From the NCBI RefSeq assembly GCF_004005945.1, contig NZ_SACS01000023.1, positions 1 through 64,000 on the forward strand: 64,000 nt of DNA, read 5' to 3'. Numbering within the stretch: position 1 is the stretch's first letter; every line of letters begins with the position of its first letter. This stretch comes from Rheinheimera riviphila. Lineage in GTDB: Bacteria > Pseudomonadota > Gammaproteobacteria > Enterobacterales > Alteromonadaceae. This document shows positions 20,485 through 28,270 of the stretch, piece after piece. The notes beneath the pieces were generated by a model that had not been told where the DNA came from, ran no database searches, and saw only the letters and a list, made by a program, of their open reading frames with translations. The position numbers and the translations under genes were made by a program.

Positions 20485-20588
20485 TCTGCCCGTCGCATTG
20501 CTGCCACCACAAATCCGGTAATTTAATTACGATTCTTCGTAAAATTTCAGCTGAAAGTAATTTTATGTTGTTTTATTACATAATGCGC

Positions 20589-20616
20589 TTGCTTTTTGAA
20601 CGCACCTGAGTAGAAT
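20589..20616 (+). promoter_or_regulatory. Promoter of Spot 42 RNA
   Basis: -35 TTGCTT (20589-20594), 16-bp spacer, -10 TAGAAT (20611-20616). This places the start at 20624, the conserved first base of the RNA. In E. coli this promoter is repressed by CRP-cAMP; I did not find a clean CRP palindrome here. Confidence 0.6.
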
Positions 20617-20623
20617 CAAATCT

Positions 20624-20739
20624 GTAGGGTACAGAGGTAAGATGTTCTATCTTTCAACAGAAACAAGCTTTACCGCTTGATTTTGAATAGAAAGTAGGCT
20701 TATTTAGCCGCCCCACTGCTTGCAGTGGGGCGTTTTTTT
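20624..20739 (+). ncRNA. spf: Spot 42 small regulatory RNA
   Basis: The first 33 bases, starting GTAGGGTACAGAGGTAAGAT and ending GTTCTATCTTTCA, are the same as the E. coli Spot 42 5' end as I remember it, including its target-pairing regions. The middle differs. The 3' end TTTAGCCGCCCC ... GGGGCGTTTTTTTT keeps the Spot 42 terminator design (11-bp stem at 20709-20732 and eight T). Position directly after polA is also conserved. In enterics and vibrios Spot 42 is an Hfq-dependent RNA that represses use of secondary carbon sources as part of catabolite control. Length about 116 nt. Confidence 0.92.
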
Positions 20740-20782
20740 TATTCAAAATCTGAAAATTTATTAGATTTTTTAGAGTAAATAC

Positions 20783-20810
20783 TTCAAACATTCATAAATC
20801 TATGTATAAT
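20783..20810 (+). promoter_or_regulatory. Promoter of candidate sRNA downstream of spf
   Basis: Perfect -10 TATAAT at 20805-20810, with a weak -35 TTCAAA at 20783-20788 and a 16-bp spacer. No coding frame follows, only a hairpin-rich stretch and a terminator. Confidence 0.5.
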
Positions 20811-20816
20811 GGCGAC

Positions 20817-20911
20817 GTCTTGCTAGCAAGACACCCTGTTGATTTGAAATTATTGATAGCTTCTCCCCGTTTGCTATGCCGGCTTCTCTCTGAGACGCCG
20901 GTTTTTCTTTT
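20817..20911 (+). ncRNA. Candidate small RNA between spf and engB
   Basis: About 95 nt bounded by a perfect TATAAT box and a strong terminator. Hairpins: CTTG-CTAG-CAAG near the 5' end, ATAGC / GCTAT around a C-rich loop (TTCTCCCCGTTT), and the terminator CCGGCnTCTC-TCT-GAGAnGCCGG followed by TTTTTCTTTTTT. The loop sequence CUCCCC could pair with Shine-Dalgarno sequences. No family recognised. It lacks GGA repeats, so it is not CsrC-like, although csrC occupies this interval in E. coli. Confidence 0.55.
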
Positions 20912-20994
20912 TTGGGGGATCGTAAATTGGATTTTGGCTAAAAACGGCAAGGATAATTGAACTGGCGGTTGGTTGAAACGTTCAGAAAGGCAGT

Positions 20995-21024
20995 GGGTAG
21001 CCGATTAGCTTACATCGGTTACCC
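20995..21024 (-). repeat. Inverted repeat downstream of engB
   Basis: Arms GGGTAGCCGAT and ATCGGTTACCC (one G-U pair) with an 8-base loop, 31 bases past the engB stop. No T-tract follows, so it is more likely an mRNA 3'-end stabilising stem than a classical terminator. Confidence 0.45.
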
Positions 21025-21054
21025 CAAAATGATGATTCTGGCTATAAGACGCTA

Positions 21055-21687
21055 TTACTCTGCAGCAGGCGCATCGTCCGCATCACGGCCGTACCAATCA
21101 TCTAATACTTGCTCTAATTCAGTTAAACCTTGTTTACTGAGCGAGCTAAACGTATGCACTGTGACATCACCCATAAAGGCCAATGATGCTTCACGCACTT
21201 CCAGCAGGGTTTTCTTGCGTGGGCCTGGGCTTAATTTATCAGCTTTGGTCAACAGCAATAATACCGACAGCTGACTTTCAACTGCCCAGTGGATCAATTG
21301 CTGATCTAAATCTTTCAGCGGATGGCGGATATCCATTAATACCACCAACCCTTTTAGACTTTGCCGTTTCATCAGGTATTCACCCAATGACTTTTGCCAT
21401 TTTTCTTTCACCGCTAACGGCACTTTGGCAAAACCATAACCGGGTAAATCGATCAGACGTTTTTCATCGGCTAAACGAAACGTATTAATCAGTTGCGTCC
21501 GACCCGGCGTTTTACTGGTTCTGGCCAGACCGTTTTGCCGGGTAAGCGTATTCAAAGCACTGGATTTACCCGCATTGGACCGCCCAGCAAACGCCACTTC
21601 AATGCCGGTATCAGGTGGCAACGCGGTAATATCCGGGGCACTGGTTAAGAAACTGGTCTGCTGATAATTAAATTTTGCTTTGTACAC
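21055..21687 (-). CDS. engB: Ribosome biogenesis GTPase EngB (YihA/YsxC)
   Basis: 210 residues, an essential TRAFAC-class GTPase for large-subunit assembly. Motifs: G1 GRSNAGKS (35-42), G3 [12 protein letters not shown]4 LTKADKL, and the family strand EVAFAGRSN. The start is GTG, preceded by GGAGTGAGTT. The neighbours polA and yihI are also conserved around engB in enterics. Divergent from cytochrome c4. Confidence 0.95.
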   Translation of the reverse strand: MYKAKFNYQQTSFLTSAPDITALPPDTGIEVAFAGRSNAGKSSALNTLTRQNGLARTSKTPGRTQLINTFRLADEKRLIDLPGYGFAKVPLAVKEKWQKSLGEYLMKRQSLKGLVVLMDIRHPLKDLDQQLIHWAVESQLSVLLLLTKADKLSPGPRKKTLLEVREASLAFMGDVTVHTFSSLSKQGLTELEQVLDDWYGRDADDAPAAE

Positions 21688-21866
21688 AACTCACTCCGAC
21701 GTCAAATTTGGCTATAGTGTAGCGGATCTAGTTGATCTGAAGAAGCATTAGCCGCTTGAATGGGATTTTATCTGGCTAAGTTTCGTGTAAAATAGCCATA
21801 ATTCTTAGGGTTATTATCTTTTATACCTGCTTTTTGCAGGTTCACGCTGAACAGAGACGGATAAAC

Positions 21867-22493
21867 ATGAAAAAATTCGCACTTCCAGTCATGCTTTTTT
21901 TAGGGTTAGTTGGCCAGGTCTTTGCGGTTGAAGGCAATGCAGAAGCAGGTAAAGCAAAATCAGCCACTTGTGCTGCATGCCATGGCCCTGATGGCAACAG
22001 CCCAACCGATATGTATCCGAAAATTGCTGGCCAACACGCTGGCTACATTTACAAACAACTGAAAGAATTTAAAGCCGGTATGACTTCTGGCGGCAAAGAA
22101 GGTCGTAACAACGCGGTGATGGGCGGCATGGTTGCAGCTTTATCCGATCAGGATATGAAAGATTTGGCGGTGTTTTACGCCAGCCAGACGATGAAATCAG
22201 GTTCAACGCCGGAAGATGTGGTCGCCCGCGGTCAGCAATTATTCCGCGCTGGTGATATGGATCGTGGCATTGCAGCTTGTATTGCTTGTCACGGCCCACG
22301 TGGTGTTGGCCACAGCCTGGCGAACTTTCCAAAAATCTCTTTCCAGCACCCTGCATACATTAAAGCGCAGCTGGAATCTTTCCGCAGCGGCACCCGCGCC
22401 AATGACATGAATGGCATGATGCGCGACATTGCGAAAAAGCTGACCGACGAAGATATCGAAGTACTGTCAAAATATCTGGGCGGCCTGCATTAA
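21867..22493 (+). CDS. Cytochrome c4 (diheme)
   Basis: 208 residues from the ATG at 21867, where a signal peptide begins (KKFALPVMLFLGLVGQVFA); the 11-codon upstream extension is rejected. Two class I cytochrome domains with heme sites CAACH (Cys35-His39) and CIACH (about residue 135) and matching distal Met regions. Periplasmic electron donor to terminal oxidases, for example the cbb3 type. The engB-cytochrome c4 pairing is common in aerobic gammaproteobacteria. Confidence 0.93.
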   Translation: MKKFALPVMLFLGLVGQVFAVEGNAEAGKAKSATCAACHGPDGNSPTDMYPKIAGQHAGYIYKQLKEFKAGMTSGGKEGRNNAVMGGMVAALSDQDMKDLAVFYASQTMKSGSTPEDVVARGQQLFRAGDMDRGIAACIACHGPRGVGHSLANFPKISFQHPAYIKAQLESFRSGTRANDMNGMMRDIAKKLTDEDIEVLSKYLGGLH

Positions 22494-22510
22494 TTGTTAG
22501 TTTTTGCAGC

Positions 22511-22548
22511 AAAAATAAGGCCTGACTCGCATCAGGCCTTTATTTTTT
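22511..22548 (+). terminator. Bidirectional terminator between cytochrome c4 and hmp
   Basis: Stem AAGGCCTGA / TCAGGCCTT with loop CTCGCA, flanked by A-rich and T-rich tracts, so it can stop transcription from both converging genes. Confidence 0.85.
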
Positions 22549-22594
22549 ACAAATGGCTTCCACTATAAATCTTGATGTCTAAAAACCCCTGCGA

Positions 22595-23812
22595 TTAAAA
22601 ATCTGCATGCGGACCAAATACTTCATAGTGGATCTGCGCCGATCCAACACCCAATGCTAACAGCTGCTCCTTCACGGCCTTCATAAAACCAGTAGGACCA
22701 CAGAGGTAAAAGTTGGCACTTTGCAGCGGCATTACGCTAGCAACGGCTGCAATATCCATCAAGCCAGTAAACTGATTTGATTCAATCATTTGCGGCGCGT
22801 TGCGATACCAGCAAAAATGCTGCAACAACGGATAATCCTGCGCCAACTGCTGCACACGGCCGGCAAAGGAATGCTGCGCTTGATCTTCACAAGCATGCAG
22901 AAAATACACTGGTGTCTGTTGTTTTAACGCCACAATACTCTCCAACATCGACATCATCGGTGTTAGACCCACACCTGCCGAAATCAGCACAGTGGGGAGA
23001 TGAGCCGATTGCAGAAAAAAATCACCGGCTGGCGGTAAAATATCCAGCTCGTCGCCTTCCTGAATATGGTCATGTAAGTAATTTGACACTAATCCAACAA
23101 CGGGGCCGGCGACCTCACCAGTTTCACGTTTGACGCTGATGCGGTAACTATGGCCATTAGCTTTGTCCGAAAGCGAATATTGACGGATCTCAAAATAGTC
23201 GCAATTCGCTGGTTTAACTTTCACCCCCAAATATTGCCCAGGCTGGAAATCCACCACCGCTTCGCCATCCTGCGGTACTAACACAAAACTTGTGACCAGC
23301 GCCGACTCCGGAACTTTTTGTTGCACCTTAAACCGCCGCGGGCCATACCAGCCGCCTTGCTGTTGTTCGGTCTGCTGATATAACTGGCGCTCCCGACCGG
23401 TAAAAATATTGGCGAGCACGCCATAAGCTTCAGTCCAGGCTTGTTCAACATCTGCGGTAAAGGCGTCCGGAGCCAGCTCGCGCAAGGTCTCAATTAAGTG
23501 ATGGCCAACAATGTCATAGTGCGCTGGCTGAATAAAAAAGCTGGTGTGTTTATGCGCCACCCGCTCAACCGTTTCGGTCAGCACCGACAGGTTATCAATA
23601 TTTTTGGCATAAGCAGCAATGGCACTAAACAGCGCAAATTGCTGCCGACCACTCTGCTGATTGGTCATATTAAAAATATCTTTCAGCTCAGGATTCAACC
23701 GAAACATCCGTTGATAAAAATGGTTGGTGATCGCGACTCCAGCATTTTCCAAAAGTGGGACTGTGCTTTTGACGATAGCGATAGTTTTTGCAGACAACTG
23801 GGCGGAACACAT
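22595..23812 (-). CDS. hmp: Flavohemoprotein, nitric oxide dioxygenase Hmp
   Basis: 405 residues from the ATG at 23812, preferred over an ATG five codons upstream because GAGG lies 9 bases before it. Converts NO and O2 to nitrate with NAD(P)H. Globin domain (1-140): proximal heme His in HKHTSF and NPELKDIFNMTNQ. FAD domain: RQYSLSD. NAD domain: GVGLTPMMSMLES and YLCGPTGFM. The last gene of a three-gene NO-response unit with nnrS 41 bp upstream; an inverted repeat AACTT-N7-AAGTT (23839-23855) spans the gap. Confidence 0.95.
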   Translation of the reverse strand: MCSAQLSAKTIAIVKSTVPLLENAGVAITNHFYQRMFRLNPELKDIFNMTNQQSGRQQFALFSAIAAYAKNIDNLSVLTETVERVAHKHTSFFIQPAHYDIVGHHLIETLRELAPDAFTADVEQAWTEAYGVLANIFTGRERQLYQQTEQQQGGWYGPRRFKVQQKVPESALVTSFVLVPQDGEAVVDFQPGQYLGVKVKPANCDYFEIRQYSLSDKANGHSYRISVKRETGEVAGPVVGLVSNYLHDHIQEGDELDILPPAGDFFLQSAHLPTVLISAGVGLTPMMSMLESIVALKQQTPVYFLHACEDQAQHSFAGRVQQLAQDYPLLQHFCWYRNAPQMIESNQFTGLMDIAAVASVMPLQSANFYLCGPTGFMKAVKEQLLALGVGSAQIHYEVFGPHADF

Positions 23813-23853
23813 AGAGTAAAACCTCATCTAATTTAAACAACTTACAGTACAAG

Positions 23854-25089
23854 TTAACCCGGTCTGCCATCAGCGCGTGGCTGGGTCAGGATGGGCCAAT
23901 AAAACCAGAGGAAAATGGCAAAGGCGCAAAGCCAGAGCAGAGCGCTCACTTGCCAGAACAACAGCGGAAAACCGGATAAAGTCGCAAACATACGTAGTGG
24001 CCCGGCCAGCAATAACAAGCCAAAAGCCAGGCTTAACATTTTTCCGACCTGCAACGCGCGGCCGGTATGGCCTAAGGACACCCGCGCCATCATGGCCAGG
24101 ATCATGCCCGCCATCGCACCGATGCTGAGTAAATGCAGCACATCTTTAAATGGGATCAGCTGGGTTAAATCGCTCAGCCCTAACAGCAACAAACCCAAGG
24201 CGAGCGCCAGATAAGCCAGCTGTAACGACCAGAGCAACGGCACTTGCCAGATTTTCCCTGGCGTCCAATAAATCAGCCGTAATAGATGCAAAACCCCAAG
24301 CAGCAACATGATCCAACCGGCTCGAAGTGGCAGTTCGACAAAAAAACCAAGCAGAAACATCGCAGTGCCAAGCACCGATAGCGGTAATAAGATTTTATCC
24401 AACAGCGGGGTTTTCTGTTGCTCCAGACCAAGCGCTCTGGCGGTAAAAAACGGGATCACCCGGCCACCGACAATGCCCATCAACATGCAAAACAGCAGGA
24501 TCACGCTATGACTCAGGTGGGCTGCAAGGGCAAATTGTTGGATGGAGACTGCAAAAACAAAACCGGTATTGAGTAGCGCCATCACCGATAACAGTGGAAT
24601 AAACAGGTAGTTATTCCGACTTTTCGCCCGGATCAGTAAACTGGCTAAGCTATAAATCGCGCCACACCACCACAACAATTGCGTCAGCATAAATAGCCAT
24701 AACAGCGGCGGAAATGCCGAAAATAACAGACTCAATCGGGCGGTTAACCAGAGCAGACTGAGCAGAAATAGCGGCTTGCCGGACAGGCTGGGCAGTCCGG
24801 TCCAGTTTTGGGCGGCGGTGAGTAAAAAGCCGACGGCGACAACCGCACCAAAGCCAAATAACATCTCATGGGCGTGCCAAAGCGAAGGAGGAAACGCCAG
24901 CTGCCATGTCAGCAAGCCACTGAACCATAAAGCCCACATCGCTATTGCGATCAAAGCCCAGCTGGCGCCTGCCAGAAAAAATGGCCGGAATGCCAACGCG
25001 AAAAGTGCCGCAGATGACCAGGGTTTGGCATATCCGTCGGAAGTTTCCGGCCAATGGATATTGTGTAAAGTTGGATCTTTGCGCGCCAT
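23854..25089 (-). CDS. nnrS: NnrS-family heme/copper membrane protein
   Basis: 411 residues, about 12 membrane helices. NnrS hallmarks: LAFRPFFLAGASWA, SLWHAHEMLFGFGAVV and GFLLTAAQNWTG. NnrS proteins help bacteria withstand nitrosative stress by keeping iron from being trapped in nitrosyl complexes. The ATG directly abuts the stop of the upstream small membrane gene, and hmp follows, so the three are co-transcribed. Confidence 0.92.
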   Translation of the reverse strand: MARKDPTLHNIHWPETSDGYAKPWSSAALFALAFRPFFLAGASWALIAIAMWALWFSGLLTWQLAFPPSLWHAHEMLFGFGAVVAVGFLLTAAQNWTGLPSLSGKPLFLLSLLWLTARLSLLFSAFPPLLWLFMLTQLLWWCGAIYSLASLLIRAKSRNNYLFIPLLSVMALLNTGFVFAVSIQQFALAAHLSHSVILLFCMLMGIVGGRVIPFFTARALGLEQQKTPLLDKILLPLSVLGTAMFLLGFFVELPLRAGWIMLLLGVLHLLRLIYWTPGKIWQVPLLWSLQLAYLALALGLLLLGLSDLTQLIPFKDVLHLLSIGAMAGMILAMMARVSLGHTGRALQVGKMLSLAFGLLLLAGPLRMFATLSGFPLLFWQVSALLWLCAFAIFLWFYWPILTQPRADGRPG

Positions 25090-25359
25090 TTAACGCACTT
25101 CCTGATGCAGCTCATATTGCGCAATACAGCGGCAGATATAAGCTATTTTCAGTAAGGTCGCGCTGAAAATTAACGTGACGTGGCTAGCCAGTTGCAGTTC
25201 AAATGAAAACAGCGCAGCGAGCGGATAACACACCAGAATGGTCGCTAGCAGCAGACAAAAAGATAAGGCTAAAACCGTGTTGGCGACCAATAACAGAGTT
25301 TCAAACTGATCGCTGGCAGACAGCTGTTGATGGTGGAAAACTTGGGCTAAATGCAACAT
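25090..25359 (-). CDS. Small membrane protein of the NO-response operon
   Basis: 89 residues from the ATG at 25359, which has AGGAG seven bases upstream; the 22-codon extension has no such signal and would span the sigma-54 promoter. Two hydrophobic helices (TLLLVANTVLALSFCLLLAT and HVTLIFSATLLKIAYICRCI), with short charged ends. No family recognised with certainty; small two-helix proteins of this kind accompany nnrS in several gammaproteobacteria. First gene of the operon, immediately followed by nnrS, so probably a partner or assembly protein for it. Confidence 0.75.
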   Translation of the reverse strand: MLHLAQVFHHQQLSASDQFETLLLVANTVLALSFCLLLATILVCYPLAALFSFELQLASHVTLIFSATLLKIAYICRCIAQYELHQEVR

Positions 25360-25408
25360 AACAGGCTCCTTGGGAGTCCCCTGACTCCGCTGTGGTTCAC
25401 TGAGATAT

Positions 25409-25424
25409 TGCAGTTCTGATGCCA
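25409..25424 (-). promoter_or_regulatory. Sigma-54 (-24/-12) promoter of the nnrS-hmp operon
   Basis: On the minus strand TGGCATCAGAACTGCA matches the RpoN consensus TGGCAY-N-TTGCW with the required GG-N10-GC spacing. It lies 50 bases upstream of the first gene, and NorR-type sites sit beyond it. Confidence 0.8.
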
Positions 25425-25450
25425 CTTATTTATTTGTTATATTTCATTTA

Positions 25451-25513
25451 GTTACAAAATAACCTCAATCAAACGGAGTCATAATGACTCCGTTAATAAT
25501 GAGTCAAAATGAC
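25451..25513. promoter_or_regulatory. NorR enhancer sites
   Basis: Two perfect GT-N7-AC elements: GTCATAATGAC (25478-25488, inside the 19-bp palindrome CGGAGTCATAATGACTCCG) and GTCAAAATGAC (25503-25513). A weaker GTTACAAAATAAC lies at 25451-25463. Their centres are about 25 bp apart, echoing the three NorR sites upstream of E. coli norVW. They lie roughly 60-110 bp upstream of the sigma-54 start site and just before norR itself. Confidence 0.78.
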
Positions 25514-25568
25514 AAATTAGATTTGTTATGACACAATTTACGAAACTCCTTTTGCCACCGGAACCGCT

Positions 25569-27185
25569 ATGGCCGAATTAAATTCAACTTTGTTGCTGGA
25601 AGTGGCACTGGATTTAGCCAATAGCATTACCAGCAGCGATCGGTTTGATCGGTTGCTGAGCTCAATCCGCAAGGCCATCAACTGCGACGCCGTGGTGTTA
25701 TTGTCCTATCAGGGCGAGCTGTTGCAGCCGCTGGCTATTCAGGGGCTGACCGCTGACACTTTAGGCCGCCGCTTTTGGCTGAAAGACCACCCGCGCCTTT
25801 TGATCATTTGCCAAAGCACTGATCCGGTGCGTTTTGCGTCCAACACCACCCTGGCCGACCCATATGACGGTTTATTGCTGGCGCAGGCCGGCGATTTGCC
25901 GGTGCATTCCTGTATGGGGTTGCCTTTGTACTCCGACGGCCAACTGATGGGCGTGGTGACATTGGATAGCCTGAAACCCGATGCTTTTTCTGCGATTGCC
26001 GAACGGACGCTGCAGCTGATTGCGGCGATGTCGGCGGCCACTTTAAAAACTGCGGTGCAGCTGAAAAAGCTCGAGCAAAGTGCCCGGCAGGCGCAAGATT
26101 TGGTGGAAGAACTGACCCACGAAGCGCTGACCCGGGAAGGCGGCGAATTAATTGGTCAAAGCAGCAGCATGCTGGCGCTTAAAAGTGATATTCAACTGGT
26201 GGCCGCTTCCGACTACACCGTGCTCATTCAGGGCGAAACCGGCGTCGGGAAAGAGCTGGTTGCCCGTACTGTGCATCTGTTATCCAGGCGGGTAAAACAA
26301 CAGCTGGTGCATTTAAACTGCGCCTCATTGCCGGAAACATTGGCGGAAAGTGAGTTGTTCGGTCATGCCAAAGGCGCTTTTACCGGCGCCGATCGCGATC
26401 GTCCGGGCAAATTTTTGCTCGCTGATGGCGGCACTATTTTTCTCGATGAAGTGGGTGAATTGCCACTTGCGGTGCAAAGTAAATTATTACGGGTGCTGCA
26501 AAGTGGTGAAATTCAGCCGGTTGGCAAAGACGATGTAAAAACCGTTAATGTGCGGGTGATTGCGGCCACCAACCGCGATTTAGCTGCTGAAGTGGCTGCT
26601 GGCCGGTTTCGGGCCGATTTATATCACCGGCTGTCGGTCTACCCTATAACGGTCCCTGCGCTCAAAGACCGGCAGCAGGATGTGCTGCTGCTGGCCGGAT
26701 ATTTTCTGGAACTGACAGCGCGAAAACTGGGCTTACGCCAATTAAAGCTGAGTCCGGCGGCGCAATTGCAACTGTTGCAATACAACTGGCCTGGTAATGT
26801 GCGGGAACTGGAGCATGTGATCAGCCGCGCGGCGCTTAAAGCCAGTAAAGACTCGACTGCCGGGGACATTATTGCCTTAATGCCAGCACATCTGGAGCTT
26901 CATACCAATACGCCATTCACCGCGCCCCCAACCATTGTATCCAGCGCCGACCTACAGTTACCAAGGGAAGTCGTCACCGGCACAAGTTTAAAAACCGCAA
27001 CCGACGAATTTCAAAAACAACAAATTTTGCAAATGTTACAAAGCACATCCGGCAATTGGAGCCAAGCGGCAAAGCTGCTGGAGCTGGATCGGGCGAATCT
27101 GTCCCGCCTGGCCAAAAGATTGGGCATCAGCGTCGAAAAAACGGTTCATGGCGGCCATAGTCCGACAAGGTCTACACTGCCATAA
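25569..27185 (+). CDS. norR: NO-responsive sigma-54 activator NorR
   Basis: 538 residues. N-terminal GAF domain (~20-175), which in NorR binds NO at a non-heme iron. Central AAA+ domain with Walker A GETGVGKE, the sigma-54 contact loop GAFTGA and Walker [15 protein letters not shown]-terminal Fis-type helix-turn-helix ([24 protein letters not shown]). Divergent from the nnrS-hmp operon, whose sigma-54 promoter and enhancer sites it should use. No norVW follows, so the NorR targets here are hmp and nnrS. Confidence 0.93.
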   Translation: MAELNSTLLLEVALDLANSITSSDRFDRLLSSIRKAINCDAVVLLSYQGELLQPLAIQGLTADTLGRRFWLKDHPRLLIICQSTDPVRFASNTTLADPYDGLLLAQAGDLPVHSCMGLPLYSDGQLMGVVTLDSLKPDAFSAIAERTLQLIAAMSAATLKTAVQLKKLEQSARQAQDLVEELTHEALTREGGELIGQSSSMLALKSDIQLVAASDYTVLIQGETGVGKELVARTVHLLSRRVKQQLVHLNCASLPETLAESELFGHAKGAFTGADRDRPGKFLLADGGTIFLDEVGELPLAVQSKLLRVLQSGEIQPVGKDDVKTVNVRVIAATNRDLAAEVAAGRFRADLYHRLSVYPITVPALKDRQQDVLLLAGYFLELTARKLGLRQLKLSPAAQLQLLQYNWPGNVRELEHVISRAALKASKDSTAGDIIALMPAHLELHTNTPFTAPPTIVSSADLQLPREVVTGTSLKTATDEFQKQQILQMLQSTSGNWSQAAKLLELDRANLSRLAKRLGISVEKTVHGGHSPTRSTLP

Positions 27186-27216
27186 CCAAACGGTGTGGCA
27201 AAAAAAGGAGCCAAAA

Positions 27217-27492
27217 ATGAACCCGGTAATTATTGCCTGCGATATCCATGATCATGTTGAAATTATCTGTATGCGGCGCTACGAGGTGGTGCTCCATCTG
27301 CTGAATGGATCTCTGGTACAAGGTCTGGCCAAGAATACCCGCAGTAGCGCAGCAGAAGAATTTCTGCTGCTGGAGCAACAGGGTGAACAGCTGGAAGTGC
27401 CGCTGTTACAGATCCAGTATATCGAGGTATTAACTGCTGGAGCACCACTGGCGCAGATCTGGTTGCACCCAGCAGGCAGCTGCGCTATGTAG
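27217..27492 (+). CDS. rof: Rho-binding antiterminator (Rof-like)
   Basis: 91 residues from the ATG at 27217, preceded by AAGGAG. The pattern IACDIHDHVEIICMRRYEVV ... LLNG ... VPLLQIQYIEVL fits the Rof/YaeO family, a small SH3-like barrel that binds the RNA site of Rho and lowers termination. It begins 31 bases after norR on the same strand, probably its operon partner. The family call is made from pattern only. Confidence 0.75.
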   Translation: MNPVIIACDIHDHVEIICMRRYEVVLHLLNGSLVQGLAKNTRSSAAEEFLLLEQQGEQLEVPLLQIQYIEVLTAGAPLAQIWLHPAGSCAM

Positions 27493-27550
27493 CCGGCCGT
27501 GTAGCCGCCACTTCGAAAATTCACAATCTTTGTGCCGAAAACGCTTTATG

Positions 27551-27572
27551 TTGCGACCAAATTGCGACCAAA
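27551..27572. repeat. 11-bp tandem direct repeat
   Basis: TTGCGACCAAA occurs twice back to back, followed by a third partial start TTGATC, just upstream of the UvrY-type palindrome. Confidence 0.5.
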
Positions 27573-27604
27573 TTGATCTAAAAACCAACCCGCACCTGCC
27601 ATCC

Positions 27605-27622
27605 TGTGAGATATATCTCACA
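27605..27622 (+). promoter_or_regulatory. UvrY/GacA-type upstream activating palindrome
   Basis: TGTGAGATATATCTCACA, an 18-bp perfect palindrome that closely matches the UvrY site at E. coli csrB (TGTGAGAGATCTCTTACA as I recall it) and the GacA box TGTAAG-N6-CTTACA. It sits about 185 bp upstream of the proposed RNA start, a distance typical of these sites. A second palindrome CGTAAGATTTACG follows at 27628-27640. Confidence 0.7.
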
Positions 27623-27755
27623 CGCAGCGTAAGATTTACGCCCGAAAAATTACAGTAATACATCAACCTCAGCTGATAATTCATGCTAACTAGCTGATTT
27701 AATTTGACACTCTGAAATGGTTCAATTTTTTTGTGGTTTTTTTTTGTGCACAGTC

Positions 27756-27783
27756 TTGTCATTCTGCGCAATAGGTGTAAATT
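27756..27783 (+). promoter_or_regulatory. Promoter of the CsrC-like RNA
   Basis: -35 TTGTCA (27756-27761), 16-bp spacer, -10 TAAATT (27778-27783). It predicts a start near 27790. Long T-tracts lie just upstream. Confidence 0.45.
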
Positions 27784-27789
27784 AAACCC

Positions 27790-28088
27790 CGTTACAGATT
27801 GTAACATCTCAACAAAATGGAATTTTTAAGCACGGAAAGCATAAGTGCTTCGGTACATTCATCAAGACATCGTCACTGATGTCAGCGTTTTTAACGCGAG
27901 CAAGGAAGATTAAAAAAGTATTAGGACGATCGCGAATAATGATTTGTATAGGGAAATGACCTAACAATATATGGAAACTGACCAGACAGGGTGTCTCACG
28001 TAAGTCAGGATGATCTCAAAAAATTCAGCACCTTTCGGTGCAAACCTTCGAACGGCGGCAAGTTTCACTTCCCGCCGTTTTGTTTTAT
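27790..28088 (+). ncRNA. CsrC/RsmY-type CsrA-sequestering RNA (candidate)
   Basis: About 300 nt without a coding frame, holding seven GGA motifs (27819, 27834, 27904, 27924, 27952, 27973, 28008). At least two lie in hairpin loops: AAGCAC-[GGA...]-GTGCTT (27828-27850) and TCA-GGA-TGA (28006-28013). Further stems: GTTACA/TGTAAC, GACATC/GATGTC, GCGTT/AACGC, AGACA/TGTCT, GCACC/GGTGC. The end is a terminator AACGGCGG/CCGCCGTT (28051-28079) plus a T-rich tail. It lies directly upstream of yihI, exactly where E. coli has csrC, and a UvrY-type palindrome precedes it. In that family the RNA titrates CsrA/RsmA. Confidence 0.68.
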
Positions 28089-28270
28089 CTGCGATTTGGT
28101 TTTTATCACCATGGCTTGCCGTCAGTAGCCGTTTTATCGCCAGCACACGCTACCCCAGGCTGCAGACTTGTCTAAGCTGTAAATGCAGTATTATTCGGAT
28201 CCACGCGAAATACATAGGCAGCGTGGTGAAAACTGGTTAAAATACGCGCCCTTTTCTACAGGTAGACATT

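Noticed and set aside
20540-20585. CRP site upstream of Spot 42
   Set aside because: TTATGT and ACATAA arms are present but with wrong spacing for a CRP palindrome, so I do not claim it.
23839-23855. NsrR site upstream of hmp
   Set aside because: The inverted repeat AACTT-N7-AAGTT does not match the NsrR consensus, and hmp already seems to be read from the sigma-54 promoter.
27605-27622. CRP site reading of TGTGAGATATATCTCACA
   Set aside because: CRP half-sites TGTGA and TCACA should be 6 bases apart; here they are 8 apart, while the spacing and arms fit the UvrY/GacA box.
27430-27807. Minus-strand 125-residue frame between rof and the RNA gene
   Set aside because: Overlaps rof antisense and the UvrY palindrome, with low-complexity basic sequence; not protein-like.
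28010-28240. Plus-strand 76-residue frame upstream of yihI
   Set aside because: It runs through the terminator hairpins of the CsrC-like RNA, has no ribosome site and no recognisable product.
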